Shown here: piece after piece, positions 45,361 through 54,482 of the stretch
Layout of the letters: every line of letters starts with the position of its first letter
Numbering within the stretch: position 1 is the first letter of the stretch
Source: Aromatoleum bremense
GTDB taxonomy: Bacteria; Pseudomonadota; Gammaproteobacteria; Burkholderiales; Rhodocyclaceae
Direction of reading: 5' to 3'
Length of the DNA stretch: 64,000 nucleotides
Assembly: GCF_017894365.1 (NCBI RefSeq)
Contig: NZ_CP059467.1
Span: 3,162,001 to 3,226,000 of the forward strand
Translations under genes and position numbers: made by a program
The notes under the pieces: model-generated
Database searches by the model: none
What the model was told of the DNA's origin: nothing
What the model saw: the letters and a program-made list of their open reading frames with translations, nothing else

Positions 45361-45454
45361 AAGACCCAGGGGCGGATGGGGTTTGTATCGCTCGATATGT
45401 TTCTCAGATGGCCGGATCCGCCGCGCAGCGGAACATTCTTAAGGAGGCAAGTTC

Positions 45455-46594
45455 ATGAACGACGGATTGTTTGACCAGTTCAAGGAGTGGTACGAGAAGC
45501 GTCACGACTATGCGCGGGCCTGGAAGGCACGCACGGGCGGGCAGGTCGTGGCGACGATGTGTACCTATTCGCCGGAGGAGTTGCTGATTGCGGCCGGGAT
45601 GCTGCCGGTGCGCGTGCTCGGCGCCCATGAGCCGCAGAACGTCACCGAGCCGCACATCTTTGGCATGTTCTGCCCGTTCTGTCGCGACTCGCTCGCCCAG
45701 GGCCTGCTCGGTCGCTACGACTATGCGGAAGGCGTGACGCTGACGCAGTCGTGCATCCAGTATCGCCAGACCTACAGCTCGTGGCGCCAGAATGTCCCGA
45801 CGGTGAAGTGGGACTACTACGTCGCGATGCCGAACGACGTGCAGTCGCCGCATTCGCGCAAGGCCCATATCGCCGAAGTGCAGCGCTTCCGCGTGTTCCT
45901 GCAGACGCTGACCGGCAAGGAAATCACCGACGACATGCTGCGCGACGCGCTCGCCGTGGTCGACGAGAACCGCCGCCTGCTGCGCCAGCTCTTCGACTAC
46001 CGCAAGGAAACGAATCCGCAGGTGACTGGCGTCGAAGCGCTGTATGCGTCGATCACCGCCCAGTTCATCGACAAGCGCGAGCACAACGAGCAGCTGAAGA
46101 AAGTGCTGGCGGCGCTGCCGACGCGCAATCTCGATCGTCCGCAGGGCGCGCGCTTCATGACCATCGGCTCGGAAAACGACGACATCGCGTTCATGGCGAT
46201 GGTCGAATCCGTCGGCGCGACGATCGTCATCGACGACCAGTGTTCGGGCACGCGCTACTTCTGGAATGCCTCGAAGCCCGACGACGACGTCGTCCGCGCG
46301 ATCGCCGAGCGCTACTGCGACCGGCCGGCGTGCCCGACGAAGGACTACCCGGCCCACACGCGTTTCGACCACGTGCTGAATCTGGCGAAGGAATACAACG
46401 TCCAGGCCGCCGTCTTCCTGCAGCAGAAGTTCTGCGATCCGCACGAGGGCGATTACCCGGACCTGAAGCGTCACCTGGAAGCCAACGGCATCCCGACGTT
46501 GTTCCTGGAATTCGACATCACGAACCCCATCGGCCCGTTCCGCATCCGCATCGAAGCGATGCTCGAGACGCTGAGCGAAGAAGAGCTGTTCTGA
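45455..46594 (+). CDS. Class I benzoyl-CoA reductase subunit, BzdN/BcrC type
   Basis: A 379-residue protein of the 2-hydroxyacyl-CoA dehydratase D-component family, the length of BzdN. Cysteines at 36, 73, 76 and 100 (MCTYSPEE, CPFCRDS, QSCIQYR) include the expected iron-sulfur ligands. With the BzdO-like partner it forms the module that binds the aromatic CoA ester and transfers two electrons to the ring at low potential. Start ATG with AAGGAGG upstream. First gene of the operon; nbhd: bzdO, bzdP and bzdQ types follow. Whether the substrate is benzoyl-CoA or a substituted one cannot be read from the sequence. Confidence 0.88.
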   Translation: MNDGLFDQFKEWYEKRHDYARAWKARTGGQVVATMCTYSPEELLIAAGMLPVRVLGAHEPQNVTEPHIFGMFCPFCRDSLAQGLLGRYDYAEGVTLTQSCIQYRQTYSSWRQNVPTVKWDYYVAMPNDVQSPHSRKAHIAEVQRFRVFLQTLTGKEITDDMLRDALAVVDENRRLLRQLFDYRKETNPQVTGVEALYASITAQFIDKREHNEQLKKVLAALPTRNLDRPQGARFMTIGSENDDIAFMAMVESVGATIVIDDQCSGTRYFWNASKPDDDVVRAIAERYCDRPACPTKDYPAHTRFDHVLNLAKEYNVQAAVFLQQKFCDPHEGDYPDLKRHLEANGIPTLFLEFDITNPIGPFRIRIEAMLETLSEEELF

Positions 46595-46615
46595 GCCCTC
46601 AAGGAGAGACCAATC

Positions 46616-47920
46616 ATGACGAACCTGTATCCGACCGAACCGCTCAAGCTCTGGGGCAAGGCCAAGGAGCTGCGCGAGCAGTACTACCAGAACTTCGCCC
46701 GCGCGAAGGACAACGGCGGCATCCGCTGGTCCGCGGCCGGCTGGTCGTTCGACGCGATTCCGACCTCGCTCGGCGACGACGTCTATCCGCTGACCGGCGA
46801 GCCGTATTCGGCAGGCGTGTCGCTCGACCGCAAATTCACGCAGCGCTGCCTTGATGCGGCCGAATCCTACGGCTTCGCGCGCGACATGTGCTCGTACATG
46901 CGGATCTACTGGGGCAGCATGCATCTCGATGAGTACTTCTACGGTGGCAAGTGGCCGAAGTCGGACTTCATCTACCAGACGCAGATCTGCTGCTCGCACG
47001 CGAAGTGGTACCAACACGTCGCGCGCACGAAAGGCATTCCCGATTTCTACGTCGACGTGTCGGTCGGCGCGTACAAGGATCTGACGCCGGATCGCCTCGA
47101 CTACGTGACGAGCCAGCTGCACGACTCGATAGAGTTCGTCGAGAAGGCAACGGGTCGCAAGTGCGACGACGAACTGCTGATCCGCGCGATCAGGAACGAA
47201 ATGCGCTCGACCGCACGCTGGGCGCAGATCTGCGAACTGCAGAAAGCCGTGCCGGCGCCGCTGGACGAAAAGACGATGTACTCGCTGTACGTGCTCGCGA
47301 TCCTGCACAAGTCCTCGCAGTGGTGCGCCGACTTCTACGACGAACTGTACGAGGAAGTGAAGGATCGCGTCGCGCGCGGCATCGCCGCGGTGCCCAACGA
47401 GCGTTGCCGCTTGATGTCGGACACGCAGCCGCCGTGGCCTTTCCTGAAGATATTCCGCTATCTGGAGAGCTACGGCGCGGTGTCGGTCGGCTCGCTCTAC
47501 ACCTTCGGCCTCGAAGGCACGTGGGAGACCAAGCCCGACGGCAGCTGGGGCGCACGCACGCTGCCGTGGGAGAAGGGCATCGAGATGAACGACCGCGACA
47601 CGGCGCTGCGTCTCTATGCCGACTGGAACCTGTCGAAGCCGCTGTGGCAGCAGTTCTTCGACCCGTCGGTGAAGTCCGAGATGATGCTCAACATCGCGCG
47701 CGACTGGAAAGTCGATGGCTGCATGATGCACCTGAACCGCGGTTGCGAAGGTCTCTCCGTCGGGATCATGGAGAACCGCCAGGCGATGGCGAAGGCCGGC
47801 ATCCCGATCATGACGTACGAAGGAAACATGGGCGACGAGCGCGAGTTCGACGAAGTCCGCACCCAGGCGCGCGTCGACGCGTTCATGGAGCAGCTCGGCC
47901 TGCGCCGCCTGGCCGCCTGA
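46616..47920 (+). CDS. Class I benzoyl-CoA reductase subunit, BzdO/BcrB type
   Basis: A 434-residue protein, paired with the preceding subunit (21 bp apart). It shows [43 protein letters not shown] and the C-terminal [21 protein letters not shown] ... [15 protein letters not shown], all typical of BzdO/BcrB/BadE proteins. Together they carry the catalytic iron-sulfur clusters. In the Bzd type a ferredoxin supplies electrons; no ferredoxin or oxidoreductase gene (bzdM, korAB) lies in this window, so it must be elsewhere. Confidence 0.88.
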   Translation: MTNLYPTEPLKLWGKAKELREQYYQNFARAKDNGGIRWSAAGWSFDAIPTSLGDDVYPLTGEPYSAGVSLDRKFTQRCLDAAESYGFARDMCSYMRIYWGSMHLDEYFYGGKWPKSDFIYQTQICCSHAKWYQHVARTKGIPDFYVDVSVGAYKDLTPDRLDYVTSQLHDSIEFVEKATGRKCDDELLIRAIRNEMRSTARWAQICELQKAVPAPLDEKTMYSLYVLAILHKSSQWCADFYDELYEEVKDRVARGIAAVPNERCRLMSDTQPPWPFLKIFRYLESYGAVSVGSLYTFGLEGTWETKPDGSWGARTLPWEKGIEMNDRDTALRLYADWNLSKPLWQQFFDPSVKSEMMLNIARDWKVDGCMMHLNRGCEGLSVGIMENRQAMAKAGIPIMTYEGNMGDEREFDEVRTQARVDAFMEQLGLRRLAA

Positions 47921-48049
47921 TTTTCCGCGCCGCCGGCGCGCCGTACCGTTGCCGACGTCGCCTGTCGCACCACACGTGCGGCGGGCGACGAATCGGTGCG
48001 TTCCGGCGTGCAGGTGGTATCAGAATGAATTTCGATTGAGGATACGAGA

Positions 48050-48859
48050 ATGATTACCGCTGGAATCGACATGGGCTCCCGCAGCGTGAAGGTTGTGCTG
48101 CTGGAGGAGATCAAGGTGGATGGCGCGCCGCAACTGAACTACGCGGTGAAGAAAGCGCACCTGATGATGCCGGGCGATATCGACGCCGACCAGGCCGCCG
48201 AGAAGGCTTTCACCGAAGCGCTGGCCGCGGCCGGGGTGTCGCGTGACCAGGTGAAGTCGGTGTTCGCGACCGGGGCCGGGCGCAAGCAGGTCGAGTTCGC
48301 CACCGAAGGCGTCACCGAGATGACGGCAGGGGCGCGCGGCGCGGTGTACATGTACCCGCAGGCGCGCACCGTGGTCGACGTCGGCGCCGAGGAAGGGCGC
48401 GGCATCAAGACCGACGCGGACGGCAAGGCGATCGACTTCGCCGGCAACGAGAAGTGCGCCGCCGGGGCGGGTTCCTTCGCCGAAGCGATGAGCCGCGCGC
48501 TGCAGCTCACGCTCAAGGAATTCGGCGAAGCGAGCCTGCGCTCGGACAAGTCGATCCCGATGAACGCCCAATGCACGGTGTTCGCCGAGTCCGAAGTGGT
48601 GTCGCTGATCCACTCCGCGACGCCGAAGGAAGACATCGCCAAGGCCGTGCTCGACGCGGTCGCCAGCCGGGTGTGCGCGATGGTGCGCCGCGTCGGCATC
48701 GAAGGCAACGTGGTGCTGATCGGCGGCATGGTGCACAACCCCGGTTTCGTCGCCTCGCTCAAGAACGCGATGGACGTCGATCAGGTGCTGCTGCCCGACC
48801 TGCCGGAATTCGTCAGCGCTTTGGGCTGCGCGCTGATCGCGGCCGAACGCCAGCACTGA
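48050..48859 (+). CDS. Benzoyl-CoA reductase ATPase subunit, BzdP type
   Basis: A 269-residue ASKHA-fold ATPase: phosphate-1 motif GIDMGSRSVKVVLLEE, cluster-ligand region NEKCAAGAGSFAEAM and ADENosine motif-like VLIGGMVHNPGF. Dimerises with the next subunit, sharing a [4Fe-4S] cluster, and couples ATP hydrolysis to electron transfer. Its small size (Bcr-type A subunits are about 430 residues) places the enzyme in the Bzd type. It is preceded by a 129-bp spacer with GC-rich inverted repeats. Confidence 0.87.
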   Translation: MITAGIDMGSRSVKVVLLEEIKVDGAPQLNYAVKKAHLMMPGDIDADQAAEKAFTEALAAAGVSRDQVKSVFATGAGRKQVEFATEGVTEMTAGARGAVYMYPQARTVVDVGAEEGRGIKTDADGKAIDFAGNEKCAAGAGSFAEAMSRALQLTLKEFGEASLRSDKSIPMNAQCTVFAESEVVSLIHSATPKEDIAKAVLDAVASRVCAMVRRVGIEGNVVLIGGMVHNPGFVASLKNAMDVDQVLLPDLPEFVSALGCALIAAERQH

Positions 48860-48897
48860 ACCGATACGCGAAAAGACACGGATAAAGGAGCGATCAA

Positions 48898-49815
48898 ATG
48901 AATGCAGAAGTTGCTGCGGCCACGGTGGCAGAAGCGGCCCCCGAGAAGAAGGAATTCTGGCGCTGGCAGGAAAACGTCTGGTTCGACGAAACGAAGAACT
49001 GGAAAGACGCCAAGATCATCACCTGCGGCATCGACGTCGGCTCGGTGTCCTCGCAGGCGGTCATCGTCTGTGACGGCGAACTGTACGGCTACAACAGCAT
49101 GCGCACCGGCAACAACTCGCCGGACTCGGCCAAGAATGCCCTGCAGGGCATCATGGACAAGATCGGCATGAAGCTCGAGGACATCAACTATGTCGTCGGC
49201 ACCGGCTACGGCCGGGTGAACGTGCCCTTCGCCCACAAGGCGATCACCGAGATCGCCTGCCACGCCCGCGGCGCGAACTACATGGGCGGCAACCAGGTGC
49301 GCACCATCCTCGACATGGGCGGCCAGGATTGCAAGGCGATCCACTGCGACGAGAAAGGCAAGGTCACCAACTTCCTGATGAACGACAAGTGCGCGGCCGG
49401 CACCGGGCGCGGCATGGAAGTCATCTCCGACCTGATGCAGATCCCGATCGCCGAACTGGGCCCGCGCTCGTTCGACGTCGATGTCGAACCCGAAGCGGTG
49501 TCGTCGATCTGCGTCGTGTTCGCCAAGTCCGAAGCGCTGGGTCTCCTGAAGGCCGGCTACACCAAGAACAAGGTGATCGCGGCATACTGCCAGGCGATGG
49601 CCGAGCGCGTGGTGAGCCTCTTGGAGCGCATCGGCGTCGAGGAAGGCTTCTTCATCACCGGCGGCATCGCGAAGAACCCGGGTGTCGTCAAGCGCATCGA
49701 GCGCATCCTCGGCATCAAGGCGGTCGACACCAAGATCGACAGCCAGATCGCCGGCGCGCTGGGCGCGGCGCTGTTCGGCTACACGCTGATGCAGAAGCAG
49801 GCGAAAGCGGCCTGA
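48898..49815 (+). CDS. Benzoyl-CoA reductase ATPase subunit, BzdQ type
   Basis: A 305-residue ASKHA-fold ATPase with an N-terminal extension (FWRWQENVWFDETKNW) before GIDVGSVSSQAVIV, the cluster region NDKCAAGTGRGMEVISDLM and TGGIAKNPGVVKRIER. It pairs with the preceding subunit. AAAGGAG site at 48886. Ends 15 bp before a strong hairpin. Confidence 0.87.
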   Translation: MNAEVAAATVAEAAPEKKEFWRWQENVWFDETKNWKDAKIITCGIDVGSVSSQAVIVCDGELYGYNSMRTGNNSPDSAKNALQGIMDKIGMKLEDINYVVGTGYGRVNVPFAHKAITEIACHARGANYMGGNQVRTILDMGGQDCKAIHCDEKGKVTNFLMNDKCAAGTGRGMEVISDLMQIPIAELGPRSFDVDVEPEAVSSICVVFAKSEALGLLKAGYTKNKVIAAYCQAMAERVVSLLERIGVEEGFFITGGIAKNPGVVKRIERILGIKAVDTKIDSQIAGALGAALFGYTLMQKQAKAA

Positions 49816-49830
49816 AGTCGGGGCTGAAGC

Positions 49831-49854
49831 AGCGCCGGCATCCCTGCCGGCGCT
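49831..49854 (+). terminator. Perfect hairpin behind the ATPase subunit gene
   Basis: AGCGCCGGCA-TCCC-TGCCGGCGCT, 10-bp perfect stem, without a T run. It may slow decay of the reductase transcript or reduce read-through into the GNAT gene rather than terminate. Confidence 0.55.
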
Positions 49855-49877
49855 GCATTTATCGAGGAGAAGGGGAA

Positions 49878-50330
49878 ATGCCTGAAAAGAACCGTGTAAT
49901 GCGCGTACTGAAGAAGGATGATCTCGGCGCGGTCGTCGCAATCGACGAAATCGGTGCGAAGCGCTCCCGCCGCGATTACTACGAACGCAAGTTCGAGACA
50001 ATCCTCAATTCTGCTCACAACATCAACTCGTCAATCGTCTGCGAAATCGATGGCAGGATGGTCGGCTTCGTCATGGGCGACGTCTATTTCGGCGAGTTCG
50101 GAATCCCGGAAACGTCCGCGACGATCGACACCATCGGTGTCCATCCGGAGTTCCAGAACCACGGCATCGCGAGTGAAATGCTCGATCAGTTCATGATGAA
50201 CATGAAGGCGGCGGGCGTGAAGAAGGTCTACACGTTGGTGAACTGGGACGATTTCGCGCTGGAGAAATTCTTCTCGCGACAGAAGTTCACCCCGTCCAAG
50301 CTGGTGAATCTGGAATATCAGCTGCCTTGA
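49878..50330 (+). CDS. GNAT-family N-acetyltransferase
   Basis: A 150-residue GCN5-related acetyltransferase: acetyl-CoA motif IGVHPEFQNHGIASEML and YTLVNWDDFALEKFFSRQKF. Substrate unknown. GNAT proteins encoded next to acyl-CoA genes may acetylate lysines of CoA ligases, a possibility only. The ATG at 49878 is preceded by GAGGAGAAGGGG; the longer upstream frame is a shadow of the ATPase gene. Same direction as the reductase genes and close behind them. Confidence 0.85.
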   Translation: MPEKNRVMRVLKKDDLGAVVAIDEIGAKRSRRDYYERKFETILNSAHNINSSIVCEIDGRMVGFVMGDVYFGEFGIPETSATIDTIGVHPEFQNHGIASEMLDQFMMNMKAAGVKKVYTLVNWDDFALEKFFSRQKFTPSKLVNLEYQLP

Positions 50331-50733
50331 CCGGGTAGCCGGCGCGGTGATCGGCAAGGTCTGCCGCGCCGGCGGCGACATCTTGTCGCGGGACTGCCTG
50401 CAGTCAACCGGAGCGCGCCGAAGCGCTGCATACTTGCGGCGCCGATGGGCCGGGTGGTCGTGGCCGGCGATCGCCAGGCCGGTAGTAACACTGTCTCCGC
50501 CACAATCCATTCCAGAAGAAACGAGCGCCATCCACTCGGCCGGCTCACCACAAGAATTGTCCTTTCAACGTCGAATATGACTTGACGCATGGAGGTGAAT
50601 GAGTGACCATTCATTCACTGATTTGGGTGGCAGCGACGCCCCTAGGGGTGGTACGCGCCCTGCGGCGGCAGGAAGCGGAGCATCGGTGTCAGGCGGGTGG
50701 CGATGGGTTCCAGTCAATGAAGGAGGTGGTGGA
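50331..50733. promoter_or_regulatory. Intergenic promoter region before the SDR operon
   Basis: About 400 bp with no credible gene. A TTGACG-n17-GACCAT-like promoter (50583-50611) overlaps TetR operator 2 at 50602-50619, so repressor binding would block polymerase. Confidence 0.55.
50602..50619. promoter_or_regulatory. Candidate TetR operator 2
   Basis: AGTGACCATTCATTCACT, symmetric at both ends and within a larger TGAATGA-n8-TCATTCA repeat (50596-50617). Same type as 45319-45336. Confidence 0.7.
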
Positions 50734-51516
50734 ATGAGTACGGTGCGCGAACTTTCCGGCAAACACGCGGTGGTCACCGGAGGCGGCCGTGGCATCGGTG
50801 CCGCGATCGCACAGCGCCTGGCCGAGCAAGGCGCCCACGTCACGCTGATGGGGCGCACGCGCGAACCGCTCGAAGAGCGGGCGGACGCGCTGCGGGTACT
50901 CACCGACATGCATTGCGAAGCCGTCGACGTCGCCGACCCGGCCTCCGTCGCGGCCGCTTTCGATGCCGCCGCACGCAGATTCGGGCCGGTCTCGATTCTG
51001 GTCAACAACGCCGGCCAGGCGTCGAGCGCGCCGTTCATCAAGACCGATCTCGCGCTGTGGCAGCAGATGCTCGACGTCAATCTCACCGGCACTTACCTCG
51101 GGACAAAGGCGGTGCTGTCCGGCATGCTCGCCACCGGCTGGGGCCGCATCGTCAATGTCGCCAGCACCGCCGGCCAGAAAGGCTATCCCTACGTTTCGGC
51201 CTATTGCGCCGCCAAGCACGGCGTCATCGGCATGACCCGCGCGCTGGCGCTCGAACTGGCCCAGAAGAACATCACGGTGAATGCGGTTTGTCCCGGCTAC
51301 ACCGACACCGACATCGTGCGCGAGGCGATCACCAATATCCGCGCCAAGACTGGCCGCAGCGAAGCCGAAGCGCAAGGCGAGCTCGCGAAGCACAACCCGC
51401 AAGGCCGCCTGGTTCGTCCCGACGAAGTCGCGAACGCCGTGCTGTGGCTGTGCCTCCCAGGGGCGGAAGCGATCACCGGCCAGGCGATTTCGGTATCCGG
51501 CGGAGAAGTCATGTGA
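50734..51516 (+). CDS. Short-chain dehydrogenase/reductase 1
   Basis: A 260-residue classical SDR: TGGGRGIG (NAD(P) binding), NNAGQA, catalytic Tyr-Lys in YVSAYCAAKHG, with preceding Ser in NVASTAG. Predicted to oxidise a hydroxyacyl-CoA intermediate or reduce an oxo intermediate. The start at 50734 is fixed by a strong AAGGAGGTGGTGGA site; the 135-bp open extension upstream crosses the operator. Followed by the acyl-CoA dehydrogenase gene. Confidence 0.9.
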   Translation: MSTVRELSGKHAVVTGGGRGIGAAIAQRLAEQGAHVTLMGRTREPLEERADALRVLTDMHCEAVDVADPASVAAAFDAAARRFGPVSILVNNAGQASSAPFIKTDLALWQQMLDVNLTGTYLGTKAVLSGMLATGWGRIVNVASTAGQKGYPYVSAYCAAKHGVIGMTRALALELAQKNITVNAVCPGYTDTDIVREAITNIRAKTGRSEAEAQGELAKHNPQGRLVRPDEVANAVLWLCLPGAEAITGQAISVSGGEVM

Positions 51517-51664
51517 AACCGCACGGATGCGACAGGCCGGCAGTGCGGAAATTCTGGAGCGGATCCGGCTGACGGCCACTGCCCGCGGGCAGCGCGGCGC
51601 AGTGCAATGAACCAGAGGAGGGGGTGACATCGGCTCACCTTCCCGTTTGCAGGAGGAGAAATAG

Positions 51665-52843
51665 ATGAGTGATCAGACCTATCTCGAGTGGCCGTTCTTC
51701 GACGAGCGTCACCGGCAACTGCAGATCGAACTCGACGCCTGGGCGTCGGCGAACGTGAACGCACATCACGGCAGCGATCTCGACGCCGCGTGCCGCGAGC
51801 TGGTGGCCAAGCTGGGCGCCGCCGGCTGGCTGCGCTACGTCGTCGGCGGCACCGCCTACGGCGGTTGTCACGACGTCATCGATACCCGCGCGGTATGCCT
51901 GCTGCGCGAGACGCTGGCGCGTCACTCCGGGCTCGCCGACTTCGCCTTCGGCATGCAGGGGCTGGGTTCCGGCGCGATCACGCTGCATGGATCGGACGCG
52001 CAGAAGCGCGACTACCTGCCGCGCGTCGCAGCCGGCCGGGCGATCGCCGCCTTCGCGCTGTCGGAGCCCGGCTCCGGTTCGGACGTCGCCGCGATGGCCT
52101 GCAGCGCGCGCCAGGACGGCGACGAGTACGTGATCGACGGCGAGAAGACGTGGATCTCGAACGGCGGCATCGCCGATTTTTACGTGGTCTTCGCCCGCAC
52201 CGGCGAAGCGCCCGGCGCCCGCGGGCTTTCCGCGTTCATCGTCGAGGCCGACAGGGCGGGGCTCGAAATCGCCGAACGCATCGACGTCATCGCGCCGCAT
52301 CCGCTCGCCCGTCTGCGCTTTCGCGAGTGCCGCGTGCCGAAGTCCTGCCTCCTCGGCCTGCCGGGCCAAGGCTTCAAGGTCGCGATGCAGACGCTCGACA
52401 TCTTCCGCACGTCGGTGGCCGCGGCGGCGCTCGGTTTTGCCCGCCGCGCGCTCGACGAAGCGCTCAAGCGCGCCACGACGCGCGACATGTTCGGCCAGAA
52501 ACTCGCTGATTTCCAGATCACGCAGGCGAAGCTCGCGCAGATGGCCACCGGTGTCGACACCTCGGCGCTGCTGACCTACCGCGCCGCGTGGCTGCGCGAC
52601 CAGGGGCAGAACATCACGCGCGCCGCGGCGATGGCGAAGATGACCTCCACCGAGACGGCACAGCAGGTCATCGATGCCGCCGTGCAGATCTGGGGCGGCT
52701 GTGGTGTCGTCAGCGACCACCCCGTCGAGCGCCTGTATCGCGAGATCCGGTCGTTGCGCATCTACGAAGGCGCGACCGAAGTCCAGCAACTCATCATCGC
52801 CCGGCAGACGCTTTCGGCGTACGAACGGGAACAGAAGCACTGA
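51665..52843 (+). CDS. Acyl-CoA dehydrogenase
   Basis: A 392-residue FAD flavoenzyme: [14 protein letters not shown] and TWISNGG (FAD and substrate), [18 protein letters not shown] segment, and catalytic Glu368 in [10 protein letters not shown]. It introduces an alpha-beta double bond in acyl-CoA. In a ring-reduction cluster this could act on cyclohexanecarboxyl-CoA or on an open-chain dicarboxylyl-CoA. It is 148 bp behind the SDR gene. Weak GGAGGAGAAATAG site. Confidence 0.9.
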   Translation: MSDQTYLEWPFFDERHRQLQIELDAWASANVNAHHGSDLDAACRELVAKLGAAGWLRYVVGGTAYGGCHDVIDTRAVCLLRETLARHSGLADFAFGMQGLGSGAITLHGSDAQKRDYLPRVAAGRAIAAFALSEPGSGSDVAAMACSARQDGDEYVIDGEKTWISNGGIADFYVVFARTGEAPGARGLSAFIVEADRAGLEIAERIDVIAPHPLARLRFRECRVPKSCLLGLPGQGFKVAMQTLDIFRTSVAAAALGFARRALDEALKRATTRDMFGQKLADFQITQAKLAQMATGVDTSALLTYRAAWLRDQGQNITRAAAMAKMTSTETAQQVIDAAVQIWGGCGVVSDHPVERLYREIRSLRIYEGATEVQQLIIARQTLSAYEREQKH

Positions 52844-52855
52844 CGTCAGCCGTCC

Positions 52856-52888
52856 GGGTGCCGAACGATCAAGGATCGTTCGGCACCC
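52856..52888 (+). terminator. Perfect 15-bp hairpin between acyl-CoA dehydrogenase and TRAP genes
   Basis: GGGTGCCGAACGATC-aag-GATCGTTCGGCACCC, a perfect stem without a T run. It could terminate (Rho-dependent) or protect the upstream mRNA. Confidence 0.55.
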
Positions 52889-53004
52889 GCGTCCGGCGTA
52901 CAGCCGGCCCGCGACCTTGCGGCGTGTGCCGGGACCGATCGGGAAAATACCCGTTCCTGTGTGACTGCCTGCTCATGCAGTCCACATATAAGAGGAGACA
53001 GAAC

Positions 53005-53431
53005 ATGCATGCAAGCATTGCGAGCTACGATGCGACGGCTACGCCGCATGGCGTCGAAGCGCTTCCTGTTCGACCCACGGTGCCCGCGGGCGAAGAGGAA
53101 ATCCTGCTCGAGCCCGGTTCCATCGAACACGTCGCCCATCCTGAAGCGCTGCCGCACGGGCCGTGGGGCATGCGGCTGCACGCGGTCAGCAGGGCGTTCG
53201 CGCTGGCCGGCGGGGTCTTGTTCATCGTGCTGATCGCGATGTCGCTGGTGTCGATCATCGGCCGCAAGCTGTTCTCGGCTCCGGTGCCCGGCGATTTCGA
53301 GCTCCTGCAGATGGGAGCAGCAGTCGCCGCCGCGACGTTCTTCGCCTACTGCCAGATGACCGACGGGCACGTGAAGGTCGATTTCTTCACGGCCTGGATG
53401 CCGGCGCGCCTGCGCGCCTTCCTCGACGGGG
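53005..53431 (+). pseudogene. TRAP transporter small permease (DctQ), truncated by a deletion
   Basis: The frame from the ATG at 53005 encodes a normal DctQ start: a 60-residue polar leader, then membrane helices and VSIIGRKLFSAPVPGDFELLQMGAA ... GHVKVDFFTAWMPARLRAFLDGG. There, at about 53430, DctQ sequence stops and the downstream DNA encodes DctM in another frame. The last 60-70 residues of DctQ are missing. If translated, it runs on out of frame to 53856. Good site AGAGGAGACAG before the start. The transporter is probably inactive unless it is an assembly error. Confidence 0.8.
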
Positions 53432-54442
53432 GCCTGTGCAGGCTTCGGCGCGATCTGCGGCTCGTCGCTGGCGACGGCAGCGACGATGGGCCAGGTCGCG
53501 CTGCCGGAGCTCAAGCGCTACAAGTATTCCGGGGCGCTGGCGACCGGCGCGCTCGCCGCGGGCGGCACGCTCGGCATCCTGATTCCGCCGTCGGTGCCGC
53601 TCGTGATCTACGCCGTGCTGACCCAGGAATCGATCGGCAAGCTGTTCATGGCGGCGGTGCTGCCCGGCATCATCGCGATGCTCGGCTACATGCTGGTGAT
53701 CCGCATCATCGTCACGCTCAAGCCGGAAGCCGGCCCCGCCGGACCGCATGTGCCGCTTGCCGAGAAGCTGCGTTCGATCGCGAGCGTGTTCCCGGTCGCA
53801 CTGATCTTCCTGGTCGTGATCATCGGTATCTATGGCGGCTGGGCCAATCCGACTGAAGCGGCGTCGATCGGCGCCGCCGCGTGCGGCATCCTCGCGGTCG
53901 TCTCGGGCGGGATGCGCTTCGAAGGCGTCAAGGACAGCATCCTCGGGGCAGCCGAAGCGACGGCGATGATCTTTCTCGTGCTGCTCGGGGCGGACATGCT
54001 CAACACGGGCCTCGCGCTCACGCAGATGCCGGCCGAGCTCGCCAACTGGGTGAAGGACAGCGGCCTGTCGCCGCTGCTGGTGCTGACTGCGATCCTGCTG
54101 ATCTATGTCTTCCTCGGCTGCGTCATGGACGCGCTGGCGATGATCCTGCTGACGATCCCGATCTTCTATCCGGTGGTGATGGGCCTGGAGTTTTGGGACC
54201 TGAGCCAGGCAGACAAGTCGATCTGGTTCGGCATCCTCGTGCTGATGGTCGTCGAGATCGGTCTGGTGCATCCGCCGGTCGGCATGAACATCTACATCAT
54301 CAACCGTCTCGCGAAGGACGTCCCGCTCAGCGACACCTTCAAGGGGGTGATGCCGTTCCTCGCCTCCGACCTGATGCGCATCGTGTTGCTGATGTTCTTC
54401 CCGGTTATCACGCTGTACCTGGTACGGACCTTCGGCGGCTAG
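53432..54442 (+). pseudogene. TRAP transporter large permease (DctM), N-terminal part deleted
   Basis: In the frame containing 53438 the sequence reads ACAGFGAICGSSLATAATMGQVALPE, a typical internal DctM segment near residue 100, then continues as a normal DctM to FPVITLYLVRTFGG. The first 100 or so residues and their start are absent, fused to the DctQ remnant out of frame. An ATG at 53486 could start a 318-residue product lacking the first helices. DctM is the transport subunit of TRAP systems, so loss should abolish uptake. Confidence 0.8.
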
Positions 54443-54482
54443 CCGGGCCCGGTTCATTCGATCTGTTCAAAGGAAAAAACCG

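Noticed and set aside
45404-47731. Leftward frame of 775 codons opposite the reductase genes
   Set aside because: Antisense shadow of two well supported subunits; no ribosome-binding site or domain.
53005-54442. Programmed frameshift or natural DctQM fusion in the TRAP genes
   Set aside because: The missing DctQ end and DctM start mean loss of coding sequence, not just a frame change; no slippery site is seen.
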